This document shows, one piece after another, positions 8,463 through 16,669 of a stretch of DNA of 64,000 bases (position 1 is its first letter; the number at the start of each line of letters is the position of its first letter). The notes under the pieces are model-generated. The model saw nothing but the letters and a program-made list of their open reading frames with translations. It was not told the origin of the DNA and did not search any database. Location: assembly GCF_012911935.1 (NCBI RefSeq), contig NZ_JAAXLA010000036.1, positions 1 through 64,000 of the forward strand, written 5' to 3'. Made by a program: the position numbers and the translations under genes. This DNA is from Pseudonocardia acidicola. GTDB lineage: Bacteria > Actinomycetota > Actinomycetes > Mycobacteriales > Pseudonocardiaceae.

Positions 8463-9128
8463 TCAGCGGCCGGTCAGCGAGAGCGCCGCGCCGAGCTCGG
8501 CCGGGGTGGCCACGACCGTGACCGCGCCGGCCTCGGCGAGCTCGCCCGGCTGCCCGTAGCCCCAGCCGGCGCCGACGCAGCCGATCCCGTGCGCGCGGGC
8601 GCCGACCACGTCGTGCGAGCGGTCACCCACCATCATCGCGGCGCCCGGCTCGCCGAGCCGGTGAAGCGCCTCGGCGACCACGGCGGCCTTGTTCGGCCGC
8701 GCGGCGTCGAGGGTGTCGCCGCACGTCACCTCGAACAGGTTGGTCCATCCCCGGTGCTCCAGGATGGCGCGCGCGTGGACCTCCGCCTTGCTGGTGGCCA
8801 GCGCGAGCCGGGTGCCGGCGGCGGACAGCTCGCGCAGCAGTGCGTCGATCCCGGGGTAGGGCTCGCTGGCCAGCAGCCCGGTCTCGGCGTAACGCCGGCG
8901 GTAGACCGGGATCACCTCGGCGGTGGCCTCCTCGCCCACGATCGCCGGCAGCGACCGGTACAGCGGCGGGCCGAGGACCTGGCGGCCGATCGACTCCGTG
9001 GGCCAGGGCAGGCCCAGTTCGTCGAAGGCGGAACGCAGCGAGCCGAGGATGCCAGGGGCGGAGTCGACGAGGGTGCCGTCGAGGTCGAGCAGGACGGTGT
9101 CGGGGTGGGTTCCGGTCACACGTCCCAT
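8463..9128 (-). CDS. HAD-superfamily hydrolase, phosphoglycolate phosphatase-like
   Basis: Phosphatase of the haloacid dehalogenase superfamily (221 aa). Motif I is DLDGTLVDSAPG with the nucleophilic Asp, motif II corresponds to LALATSK, the conserved Lys is in ARPNKAAV, and motif III is MMVGDRSHDVVGARAHG with the metal-binding Asp. The cap inserts after motif I, as in the Gph/PGP subfamily. ATG 9128 is used; GTG 9119 is an alternative. It is divergent from pcaB and separated from the CoA-transferase operon by a 290-bp gap. Physiological substrate unknown. Confidence 0.9.
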   Translation of the reverse strand: MGRVTGTHPDTVLLDLDGTLVDSAPGILGSLRSAFDELGLPWPTESIGRQVLGPPLYRSLPAIVGEEATAEVIPVYRRRYAETGLLASEPYPGIDALLRELSAAGTRLALATSKAEVHARAILEHRGWTNLFEVTCGDTLDAARPNKAAVVAEALHRLGEPGAAMMVGDRSHDVVGARAHGIGCVGAGWGYGQPGELAEAGAVTVVATPAELGAALSLTGR

Positions 9129-9187
9129 CCTCGCCGTGTCGTGGTGCCGCCCGGGCGGGTGTGTGGTGTGTCGTTGGCCGTACGGTT

Positions 9188-9202
9188 GTGCGGATCGCGA
9201 AC
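9188..9202. promoter_or_regulatory. IclR/PcaR-type operator upstream of pcaB
   Basis: GTGCGGATCGCGAAC differs at two positions from the reverse complement of the operator at 8158-8172. It lies 12 nt before the pcaB GTG and just downstream of a possible -10 box TACGGT (9181-9186), so it would cover the transcription start. Confidence 0.6.
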
Positions 9203-9214
9203 GGAAGGGGAGCG

Positions 9215-10369
9215 GTGAGCCGGGGAGAGCTGTTCGACCCGCTGTACGGGGGCGACCGGGTCGCGGCGCGGCTCGACGACACGGCGTGGGTGCGCGCGCT
9301 GCTCGCCGTCGAGGCGGCGCTGTCCCGCGCGGCCGCGGCGCACGGGGTCGTCGGCGACGAGCAGGCCGCGCGGATCGAACAGGCCGCGGCCGGGCTGAAG
9401 ATCGACCCGGCCGAGCTGGGCCGGGCCGCCGTCGAAGGCGGTAACCCGGTGATCCCGCTGGTCCGCCTGCTGCGCGCCGCAGCCGGAGAGGCCGGGACGT
9501 CGGTGCACCCGGGTGCGACCAGCCAGGACATCATGGACACCGGGCTGGTGCTGCTCGTGCGTTCGGCCACCGAGGTCGTGCTCGACGACCTGCGCGGCGC
9601 CGCCGACGCCGCCGCGGCGCTCGCCGCGGCGCACCGGGACACCCCGATGATCGCCCGGACGCTCGGCCAGCAGGCGCTGCCCACGACGTTCGGTGCCGTC
9701 GCGGCGGGATGGTGCGCCGGGCTGGACCGGGCCCGCGGGCGGCTGGCCGAGGTCACCGCGGCGCTGCCGGTCCAGTTCGGTGGGGCCGCCGGGACACTCG
9801 CCGCACTGCACCCGCACGGGTTCGCCGTCGCCGACGGCGTCGCCGACCTGCTCGGGCTCGCCCGCCAGGACGTCCCCTGGCACACCGAGCGGACCCGGAT
9901 CGGGGAACTCGCGGCCGCGCTCGGGATCGCGGCGGGCGCCTGCGCGAAGCCTGCCACGGACGTCGTGCTGCTGGCCGCGACCGAGCTGGGCGAGGTGTCG
10001 GAGTCGGCGCCGGGGGACTCGTCGTCGATGCCGCACAAGCGCAACCCGATCGCCGCGATCACCGCGCGGGCCGCGGCCCGCCGCGCCCCCGGCCTGGTCG
10101 CGACGCTGCTGGCCGCGATGGACCACGAGCACCAGCGCGCCGCGGGCGCCTGGCACGCGGAGTGGGAGACGCTCACCGACCTGCTGCGCGCCACCGGTGG
10201 CGCAGCGGCGCGGCTGCGGGTGTCGCTGGCGGGACTACAGGTGCACCCGGACGCGATGGCGGCCGACCTGGCGCTCACCGCCGCCGGGGCCACCGGGCCG
10301 CACCACGCCGGCGAGATCGTGGACCGGATCCTCGCCGGCCGGCCGGGCCCCGGGCAGGCAGGCCCATGA
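9215..10369 (+). CDS. pcaB: 3-carboxy-cis,cis-muconate cycloisomerase
   Basis: Fumarase/aspartase-superfamily enzyme (384 aa) that converts 3-carboxy-cis,cis-muconate to 4-carboxymuconolactone in the protocatechuate branch of the beta-ketoadipate pathway. The superfamily signature is GDSSSMPHKRNP in the C-terminal half; HPGATSQDIMDTG is the conserved TSxD segment. GTG 9215 has a purine-rich AAGGGGAG upstream. The stop overlaps the ATG of the IclR gene by 4 bp. Other pathway genes (pcaGH, pcaC, pcaD) are not in this window. Confidence 0.9.
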   Translation: MSRGELFDPLYGGDRVAARLDDTAWVRALLAVEAALSRAAAAHGVVGDEQAARIEQAAAGLKIDPAELGRAAVEGGNPVIPLVRLLRAAAGEAGTSVHPGATSQDIMDTGLVLLVRSATEVVLDDLRGAADAAAALAAAHRDTPMIARTLGQQALPTTFGAVAAGWCAGLDRARGRLAEVTAALPVQFGGAAGTLAALHPHGFAVADGVADLLGLARQDVPWHTERTRIGELAAALGIAAGACAKPATDVVLLAATELGEVSESAPGDSSSMPHKRNPIAAITARAAARRAPGLVATLLAAMDHEHQRAAGAWHAEWETLTDLLRATGGAAARLRVSLAGLQVHPDAMAADLALTAAGATGPHHAGEIVDRILAGRPGPGQAGP

Positions 10370-11154
10370 CCGGGCCGGGGGAGGCCGATGCGGCCCCGCG
10401 CACCGATCACGTGCAGTCGCTGGCCCGCGGCCTCGCGGTGATCCGGGCCTTCGACGCCGAGCACCCCGAGCGCACCCTGTCCGACGTCGCCCGCGCCACC
10501 GGCCTGACCCGCGCCGCGGCCCGCCGGTTCCTGCTCACCCTGGTCGATCTGGGGTACGTGCGCACCGACGGCCGGCTGTTCGCGCTCACCCCGCGGGTGC
10601 TCGAGCTGGGGTACTCCTACCTGTCCAGCCTGTCGCTGCCCGAGGTCGCCGCGCCGCACCTGGAGAACCTGGTGCGCACGGTGCGGGAGTCGGCGTCGGT
10701 GTCGGTCCTCGACGGCGGCGACGTCGTCTACGTCGCCCGGGTGCCGACCTCGCGGATCATGACCGTGGCGATCACGATCGGCACCCGGTTCCCGGCCTAT
10801 GCGACGTCGATGGGCCGGGTGCTGCTCGCCGCCCTGCCGCCCGCGGAACTCGACGCCGTGCTCGCCGGGCTGCGGCCCGAGCCGTTGACCGACAACACCA
10901 TCACCGATCTCGACGGGTTGCGCCGCGAACTCGACGCCGTCCGCGCCGCCGGGTACTGCCTGGTCGACCAGGAGCTCGAGCTGGGGTTGCGCTCGCTGGC
11001 GGTGCCGATCCGGGATCGCTCCGGCGCGGTCGTCGCCGCGGCCAACGTCAGCACCCAGGCCTCCCGGGGTACGCCCGAGGCGGTGCTGCGCGATGTGCTG
11101 CCCGAACTTCAGGCGTGCGCCGCCGCCATCGAGGCGGACCTGCAGGCCGGGTGA
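10366..11154 (+). CDS. pcaR: IclR-family transcriptional regulator of the PcaR/PcaU/PobR group
   Basis: DNA-binding regulator (262 aa) with an N-terminal winged helix (about residues 15-75; helix-turn-helix around TLSDVARATGLTRAAARRFL) and a C-terminal effector domain. The segment YVARVPTSRIMT followed by IGTRFPAYATSMGRVLLA is typical of the aromatic-acid group of IclR proteins. It is translationally coupled to pcaB through an ATGA overlap. The two matched palindromes before pcaB and before the CoA-transferase operon are the obvious targets, which would make it pathway-specific and autoregulated. The effector (for example protocatechuate or 3-oxoadipate) is inferred. Confidence 0.85.
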   Translation: MTGPGEADAAPRTDHVQSLARGLAVIRAFDAEHPERTLSDVARATGLTRAAARRFLLTLVDLGYVRTDGRLFALTPRVLELGYSYLSSLSLPEVAAPHLENLVRTVRESASVSVLDGGDVVYVARVPTSRIMTVAITIGTRFPAYATSMGRVLLAALPPAELDAVLAGLRPEPLTDNTITDLDGLRRELDAVRAAGYCLVDQELELGLRSLAVPIRDRSGAVVAAANVSTQASRGTPEAVLRDVLPELQACAAAIEADLQAG

Positions 11155-11219
11155 GCGGCGCCGCGGCAGTCGCGCCGGCGGCCATGGATCATCCGTCCCT
11201 GAACCGCCAGGATGATCTC

Positions 11220-11687
11220 ATGGCCTCGGACCCGCTCGCGGTGATCACCCGGTACTACGACGGCTGCAGCACCGGCGACGTCGACCTCATGCTCGAGACC
11301 CTGCACCCCGACGTCGTGCACTACTTCCTGGCGCCCAACGTCGGGTCCGCCCCGGTCGCGGGCGCCGAGCACCTGGCGCGGTACTGGCGCAAGGTGGCGC
11401 GGATGATCGGGGCGCGCTGGGTCGTCGACCACTGCCTGGCCGGGCCGGACGAGGCCGTCATCGAGTGGACGATGTTCTGGCGGCCGCCGGAGGCCGGCGA
11501 GCGGGTGGCGACCCGCGGCGCCGAGTGGTTCACCTTCACCGGCGGCCTGATCCGGGAGATCCGTTCCTACTACCAGCAGCAACCGCAGACCACCGAACTT
11601 GACGGCTTTCCCTACGCGGAGCGCGGCTACTCGATCGCGGCGGCCGAGCACAGCGCGCTGCACCCGGCGCCCGGCGTCACGAGGTGA
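11220..11687 (+). CDS. SnoaL-like / NTF2-superfamily protein
   Basis: Small single-domain alpha+beta-barrel protein (155 aa). The opening VITRYYDGCSTGDVDLMLETLHPDVVHYF has the typical NTF2/SnoaL pattern, with a long helix followed by the strand that enters the cone-shaped pocket; a WTMFWRPPEAG strand and EIRSYYQ end the fold. Members include cyclases, isomerases and binding proteins, so no reaction can be assigned. ATG 11220 has a weak AGGA 9 nt upstream; ATG 11184 is an alternative. Its 3' end overlaps the esterase remnant on the opposite strand. Confidence 0.72.
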   Translation: MASDPLAVITRYYDGCSTGDVDLMLETLHPDVVHYFLAPNVGSAPVAGAEHLARYWRKVARMIGARWVVDHCLAGPDEAVIEWTMFWRPPEAGERVATRGAEWFTFTGGLIREIRSYYQQQPQTTELDGFPYAERGYSIAAAEHSALHPAPGVTR

Positions 11688-12290
11688 GGTGCAGCCGCGT
11701 GGCCCAGCCAGGGCAGCGCGCTCTCCAGCCCCGGGCCCCGCACCTGCCAGGTGTGCCCGCCCGGCAGCACGATCAGCTGCACCGGGACCCGCGCCGCCCG
11801 CACCGCAGCGAAGACCGTGTGGGCCGGGGGCCCGTACTCGGCGTCGTCGGCGCCCGCGACCATCCAGCCGGCCGGCTGCAGAGAGCGCCGGGTCGCCAGC
11901 AGATCCAGCGGGTTGACGGCGCGGAACGCGGCCTCGGCGCCGCGACCGGGCCCGCACGGTGCGCGCCCGGTCGCCGAGGGTGGGCTCGGACTGCCCGGAG
12001 ATGTCGACGAACGACGGGTAGACGGTCGGCGCGGTGAGCGCGAGCTGCAGCGCGCAGGTCCCGCCGTAGGACAACCCGCCGACCGCCCACGACGGCGGGT
12101 CCGGGTCGACCTGCAGGTGGTGGCGGATCCAGGCCGGGACGCCGACGGTCAGATAGGTGGCCGCGTTGCCCGGCGCACGTCGCCGCGCCTGCCGGCCACC
12201 GGGTCGACCGGCCCGCCGGCACCGGCCAGCACGATCACCACCGGCAGCGCACCGGTGAGCAGGGACCGGTCCAGCACGGTCTCATCATTC
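11627..12290 (-). pseudogene. Decayed alpha/beta-hydrolase (esterase family) gene
   Basis: Pieces of one esterase-family protein appear in three frames. An N-terminal piece ending near 12215 reads LLTGALPVVIVLAGAGG. A central piece (about 12200-11950) carries the nucleophile elbow GGLSYGGTCALQL and ISGQSEPTLGDRART. A C-terminal piece (about 11950-11627) contains MVAGADDAEYGPPAHTVF and the final LPGGHTWQV with the catalytic His. Two frame changes and a missing stretch between the N-terminal and central pieces make a functional product unlikely, unless the frameshifts are sequencing errors. The nucleophile Ser and catalytic His are still recognisable, so decay is recent. Confidence 0.72.
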
Positions 12291-12347
12291 GCGGGGATGC
12301 AAGCGCCCCGTCACACCGGGCTGCGGGAATGGTCCCCCGCCAGCACG

Positions 12348-12359
12348 CTGTTCGAACAG
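12348..12359. promoter_or_regulatory. Perfect 12-bp palindrome, candidate operator of the monooxygenase operon
   Basis: CTGTTCGAACAG is a perfect inverted repeat 33 nt before ATG 12393 of the first monooxygenase gene. It lies where a repressor would block transcription. No regulator gene is adjacent. Confidence 0.45.
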
Positions 12360-12392
12360 GGGAAGGTTTCGAGCGCCGTGAGCGGGGGAGCG

Positions 12393-13553
12393 ATGAGCGA
12401 CCGATCGACGGAGCAGCGGCAGCTGCACCTGGCCGTGGAGGTGTCGGGTGCGGGGCGCCATCCCGGAGCGTGGCGACGCGCCGACGGTCCCGGCGCCGGG
12501 GTCTTCGAGGCCGCCTACCACACCCGCCTGGCCGAGACCGCCGCGCGCGGCCGGCTGGACTTCGTCGCGCTGGCCGACTCGTTCGGGCCGCCGCCCGCGG
12601 ATGCGTCGGTGCTGCCCGGATCGCTGGACGCGGTGGCTGTCGCGGCGCGGGTGGCACCGGTGGTGCCCGGCATCGGGCTGGTCCCGACCGCCACGGTGAC
12701 ACACACCGAGCCGTTCCACCTGTCCAAGGCGATCGCGACGCTGGACTTCGTGTCCTCGGGCCGGGCGGGCTGGGAACCGGCGGTGTCGCGCACCCAGGCC
12801 GAGGCCGACCTGTTCGGGCGCAAGGACGCCGCTGCCGCCGATGTCCTCTGGCGTGAGGCCGCCGAGGCCGTCGAGGTCGTCGTCCGGCTCTGGGATTCCT
12901 GGGAGGACGACGCCGAGATCCGTGATGTCGCCACCGGCCGGTTCATCGATCGCGACAAGCTGCACTACATCGATTTCACCGGCGAGTTCTTCTCGGTGAA
13001 GGGCCCGTCGATCACCCCGCGCTCGCCGCAGGCGCACCCGCTGATCGTGCTGCGCGCCGACGAGCCGGAGGCGCTCGCCGTCGCGGCGCGGTGGGCGGAC
13101 GTGGTGCGGATCGCCGCACCGACCGTGGCCGCCGCGGCGCGGGCCCGCGACCGGGTCCGGGCCGCCGTCACGGACGCCGGTCGCGATCCCGGCACCGTCG
13201 CCGTGCTGCTCGACGTGGAGGTGCTGCTCGCCGGCACCGCCGCCGCGGCCGGCCGCGACCTGGCCGAGCTGGACGGCTGGGCCGGCGAACTGGAGCCGTC
13301 GTCGCTGCGCGTCGTCGGCACTGCGGCCGAGCTGGCCGCCACCCTGGCCGACGCCTTCGCCGCCGGTGCGGCCGACGGGTTCACCGCGGTCCCGCTCGCG
13401 CTGCCCAGCGGCCTGACCGCGATCGCCGACGAGGTGGTGCCGCTGCTGTCCGAACGCGGCCTGTTCCGGACCGGGTACGCCGACGGCTCGCTGCGGGAAC
13501 GCTTCGGGCTGGCGCGGCCGGCGAACTTCTACGCGCAGGGAGCGAACGCATGA
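12393..13553 (+). CDS. LLM-class FMN-dependent monooxygenase (NtaA/SnaA/DszA-like)
   Basis: Flavin-dependent TIM-barrel monooxygenase (386 aa) of the luciferase-like superfamily. The family pattern appears in FHLSKAIATLDFVSSGRAGWEPAVSRTQAEADLFG and in the active-site region TGEFFSVKGPSITPRSPQAHPLIVLRAD. ATG 12393 follows a GGGGGAG ribosome binding site; GTG 12378 is an alternative. The stop overlaps the start of a second, homologous gene by 4 bp. Such paired enzymes often desulfonate or hydroxylate organosulfur, aminopolycarboxylate or heteroaromatic compounds with reduced flavin; no reductase is adjacent. Substrate unknown. Confidence 0.85.
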   Translation: MSDRSTEQRQLHLAVEVSGAGRHPGAWRRADGPGAGVFEAAYHTRLAETAARGRLDFVALADSFGPPPADASVLPGSLDAVAVAARVAPVVPGIGLVPTATVTHTEPFHLSKAIATLDFVSSGRAGWEPAVSRTQAEADLFGRKDAAAADVLWREAAEAVEVVVRLWDSWEDDAEIRDVATGRFIDRDKLHYIDFTGEFFSVKGPSITPRSPQAHPLIVLRADEPEALAVAARWADVVRIAAPTVAAAARARDRVRAAVTDAGRDPGTVAVLLDVEVLLAGTAAAAGRDLAELDGWAGELEPSSLRVVGTAAELAATLADAFAAGAADGFTAVPLALPSGLTAIADEVVPLLSERGLFRTGYADGSLRERFGLARPANFYAQGANA

Positions 13554-14917
13554 GCAAGAAGCAGGTCCATCTCGCGGCGCACTTCCCGGGCGTCAACAAC
13601 ACCACGGTCTGGGGCGACCCCGAATCGGGCAGCCAGACCGACTTCTCCTCGTTCGTGCACTTCGCGAGAACCGCCGAGCGGGGGCTGTTCGACTTCCTGT
13701 TCCTCGCCGAGGGACTGCGGCTGCGCGAGCACCGGGGCAAGATCCACGACCTCGACGTCGTCGGGCGTCCGGACACGTTCACCGTGCTGAACGCCATCGC
13801 GGCGGTGACCACGCACCTCGGCCTCGGCGGCACGATCAACACGACGTTCAACGAGCCGTACGAGCTCGCCCGCCAGTTCGCCTCGCTGGATCACCTGTCC
13901 GGCGGCCGCGCGGCGTGGAACCTGGTGACCAGCTCGGACGCGTTCACCGGCGAGAACTTCCGCCGCGGTGGTTTCCTGCGGCCCGAGCAGCGCTACGAGC
14001 GGGCCGGGGAGATCCTCGCCGCGGCCAAGGAACTGTGGCTGAGCTGGGCCGACGGAGCCGTGGTCGACGACCGGGAACGCGGGATCTTCGCCCGCGAGGT
14101 GCCGGTCGTCGAGCACCGCGGCGAGCAGTTCTCCTTCCACGGCCGGTTCGGCGTGCCGCGCAGCCCGCAGGGACATCCGGTGCTGATCCAGTCCGGCGAC
14201 TCCGACCAGGGCCGCGAGTTCGGCGCCGCGACCGCCGACGCGATCTTCTCCCGGCACAGCACGATCGAGGCCGGACAGGCGTTCTACCGCGACATGAAGG
14301 ACCGGCTGCCCCGCTACGGGCGCTCCGAGCCCGACCTCACAATCCTGCCCGCCGCGACGTTCGTGCTCGGCGACACCGAGGCCGACGCGCACGAGCGCGC
14401 CGAGCACGTGCGCCGCCAGCAGGTGAGCCCGCAGACCGCGATCGCGTTCCTCGAGCAGGTGTGGGGCCGTGACCTGTCGGCCTACGACCCCGACGGCCCG
14501 CTGCCCGACGTCGACCCCGACCCGGACGGCGCTTCCATCACCCGCGGCCGGGTGCGCCACGACAAGGACACGATGAAGGTGGCCCGCGAGTGGCGGGAGC
14601 TGGCCGAGGCCAAGGGCGGGTTGTCGATCCGCGAGCTGATCGTCGAGACGACGGCGCGGCAGTCGTTCGTCGGGACGCCGAAGCAGGTCGCGGCGCAGAT
14701 CGACGAGGCCGTGCAGGCCGACGCCAGTGACGGGTTCATCCTCGTCCCGCACCTGGTGCCCGGCGGTCTCGACGAGTTCGTCGACACGGTGGTCCCGGAG
14801 CTGCAGGACCGCGGCGCCTACCGCACCGGCTACACCGGCACGACGCTGCGCGCCCACCTCGGTCTCGCCCGCCCGACCTCCGCCGCGACTCCCCACCCCG
14901 CCGCCCGCGCCTCCTGA
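13550..14917 (+). CDS. NtaA/DmoA-family FMN-dependent monooxygenase
   Basis: Second LLM monooxygenase of the operon (455 aa), closer to the DszA/NtaA/SnaA type. Conserved blocks include AERGLFDFLFLAEG, the FNEPYELARQFASLDHLSGGRAAWNLVTS segment that shapes the flavin pocket, and the phosphate-binding HPVLIQSGDSDQGREFG with AIFS. ATGA overlap with the upstream gene indicates translational coupling. Downstream lies the 22-bp tandem repeat instead of a reductase gene. The two proteins are related but not identical, so they could form a heteromer or act on successive substrates; this is inference. Confidence 0.9.
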   Translation: MSKKQVHLAAHFPGVNNTTVWGDPESGSQTDFSSFVHFARTAERGLFDFLFLAEGLRLREHRGKIHDLDVVGRPDTFTVLNAIAAVTTHLGLGGTINTTFNEPYELARQFASLDHLSGGRAAWNLVTSSDAFTGENFRRGGFLRPEQRYERAGEILAAAKELWLSWADGAVVDDRERGIFAREVPVVEHRGEQFSFHGRFGVPRSPQGHPVLIQSGDSDQGREFGAATADAIFSRHSTIEAGQAFYRDMKDRLPRYGRSEPDLTILPAATFVLGDTEADAHERAEHVRRQQVSPQTAIAFLEQVWGRDLSAYDPDGPLPDVDPDPDGASITRGRVRHDKDTMKVAREWRELAEAKGGLSIRELIVETTARQSFVGTPKQVAAQIDEAVQADASDGFILVPHLVPGGLDEFVDTVVPELQDRGAYRTGYTGTTLRAHLGLARPTSAATPHPAARAS

Positions 14918-14925
14918 CCCACCCC

Positions 14926-15035
14926 GCGAGTCGGCACTTCAGGGAGGGCGAGTCGGCGTTCTGCGGAGCGCGAGTCGGCGTTCTCGGGAGCGCGAGCCGG
15001 CACGTTTCGGGGCGTGAGTCGGCGTGGTCTTGCGC
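14926..15035. repeat. Tandem repeat, five units of exactly 22 bp
   Basis: The core GCGAGTCGGC starts at 14926, 14948 and 14970; variants GCGAGCCGGC and GTGAGTCGGC start at 14992 and 15014. The spacing is exactly 22 bp each time, two DNA turns. A sixth, strongly degenerate unit may begin at 15036. The 12 bp between cores are similar but not identical (GTTCT...GGAGC in units 2 and 3). No gene covers it. Confidence 0.88.
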
Positions 15036-15147
15036 CTGAATCGCGGGATGCGCGCCGAGTCGGGATCGCACCGCGAGGATTCGCCGGCCCGGTCGCAGGC
15101 GAGCCGCCTGCGACCGGAATGTCGGGGATTCGCGCGACACTGCCCGC

Positions 15148-15725
15148 ATGGCCGAGCGGGTGTCGTCCGTCGGTACGCTCGATCGCGCGCTGCTGGCCCG
15201 TCAGCTGCTGCTGGAGCGGGTCCGCGCTGGCGCCCGTCCGCGCGGTGGAGCGCGTGCCCGGGCTGCAGACGCAGTACTCCCCGTCGGGCTGTGGTCGCGG
15301 CCGGCGGGGTTCGGGCGTGAGGAGTTGACCGACGCGCTCATCCGGCGGCGGGTGGTGCAGGGCTGGGTCATACGCTGCACGATCCACATGGTGTCGGCGC
15401 GCGAGTTCCCGCTGCTCACCGAGGCGGTGCGGCCGTCCGGCGGACGTGGTGGCTGCGGGTCGAGAAGCGTACTGCCGGCGTCGACATGCACGCAGTGTCC
15501 GCCGCGGTGCGCCGCTCTCTGGCCGACGGACCGCGCAAGCAGGCCGAGCTCGTCGATCTGCTGGTAGCCGACGGGTTCTCCCGGGCGGCCTGGAACGGCG
15601 CCGGGCTGCGGGTGGGCCTGGTGCGGGTGCCGACCGCACCGCCGGCGGCATCGCCGCCTGCCTGCACTACCGGCGGACCTTCCGCAGCTGCGGCGCCGTC
15701 GCCCTCGCCGCGGCCGGCACCTGAC
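15148..15725 (+). pseudogene. Decayed winged-helix DNA-binding domain protein gene
   Basis: Sequence of a single winged-helix family protein is spread over all three frames. TLDRALLARQLLLERV (frame of ATG 15148) is followed by VRAVERVPGLQTQYSPSG in another frame. LWSRPAGFGREELTDALIRRR with GWVIRCTIHMVSAREFPLLTEAVR follows in the first frame again, then WWLRVEKRTAGVDMHAVSAAVRRSLADG in a third. At least three frame changes are needed and the C-terminal half is lost after about 15660. The gene is therefore non-functional as read. Confidence 0.78.
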
Positions 15726-15758
15726 CCTTGCCGCGGCGTCCCGGGCGACGGCACCGCA

Positions 15759-16658
15759 GTGACGCAGCGCACGCCGCCACCGGCCCCGCGGGTGAACGAG
15801 GATGTCCGGGTGGAGCAGCAGACCGTGGGCGGGGTGCCCGATCTCGACGTGCTGGCATCGCGGTTCGCAGGCGCGGCGGTCGAGGGCGCGCTCGGCGCGG
15901 TCCCGCTCGAACTGGTGCCCGGCCGGTTCCGGCTGCAGGTGCCGCTCACCCCGGCCGTGCTCGACGACGAGGGCCGGGTGATCCCGGCGGTACTGGCCGT
16001 TGTGGCCGACACCTCGGTCGGGATCTGCGTGCACTCCGGGGTCCCGAACTCGGCCGGCGGGCCCACCGTCGAGCTGCGCGTCGATCACGTCGGGCCGGTC
16101 GGGCCCGGCGCGGCACACCTGCTCGTGGCGGCCGACGCGGTGCACGTGGATACCAGCACCGGGTCCGCGCGGGTCGTGCTCACCGACGACACCGGCGCCC
16201 TCGTGGCGCACGGGGTGGGCACGATGGCCGTGGAGCAGGCGGTCGACGGCGTCCCGACACGGCTGCGGCTGCCCACCGTGCTGCCCGACGTCGTCTACGA
16301 CTTCGCCGCCGTCGCCGGGCTCGCGACCGCCGACCCCGGCGGCGACCCGGCCGAGCTGCGCGCGCCGCTGACCCCCGCCATGGCGAACATGCGAGCCCAG
16401 TTGCACGGCGGAGTCCTGATGGCCATCGCGCACGCCGCGCAGGACCGCTTCCAGGCCGGGCGGGGCGGTCCCGTCCGCCGCCTCACGTTCGGTGTGGACT
16501 ACCTGCGCCCGGTGCCGCTCGACGGTGGGGGCCTGATGTGCCGCAGTGCGTTCGTGCGGCACGGCCGCCGGTTCCGGACGGTGCGCACCGAGGTGGTGCG
16601 GGCGGACGGCAAGGTCGCGGCGATCGCCACCGGGACGTCGGTGGTGCTGTCCCGGTGA
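15759..16658 (+). CDS. Acyl-CoA thioesterase-like protein with two hotdog domains (PaaI type)
   Basis: Two hotdog-fold halves are visible in about 299 aa: an N-terminal copy around VLDDEGRVIPAVLAVVADTSVG and a C-terminal copy around LHGGVLMAIAHAAQD and VRRLTFGVDYLRPVPLDGG, the latter with the PaaI-like HGG segment. Hydrolysis of a thioester to free acid and CoA is the likely reaction; substrate unknown. The start is uncertain: GTG 15759 is used here, GTG 15792 is the next choice, and neither has a clear ribosome binding site. It follows the winged-helix remnant directly. Confidence 0.78.
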   Translation: MTQRTPPPAPRVNEDVRVEQQTVGGVPDLDVLASRFAGAAVEGALGAVPLELVPGRFRLQVPLTPAVLDDEGRVIPAVLAVVADTSVGICVHSGVPNSAGGPTVELRVDHVGPVGPGAAHLLVAADAVHVDTSTGSARVVLTDDTGALVAHGVGTMAVEQAVDGVPTRLRLPTVLPDVVYDFAAVAGLATADPGGDPAELRAPLTPAMANMRAQLHGGVLMAIAHAAQDRFQAGRGGPVRRLTFGVDYLRPVPLDGGGLMCRSAFVRHGRRFRTVRTEVVRADGKVAAIATGTSVVLSR

Positions 16659-16669
16659 CGATCCGCGCG

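Noticed and set aside
14926-15035. CRISPR-like array
   Set aside because: The 22-bp period has a 10-bp core with similar, not unique, intervening bases, and no cas gene is present. It is a plain tandem repeat.
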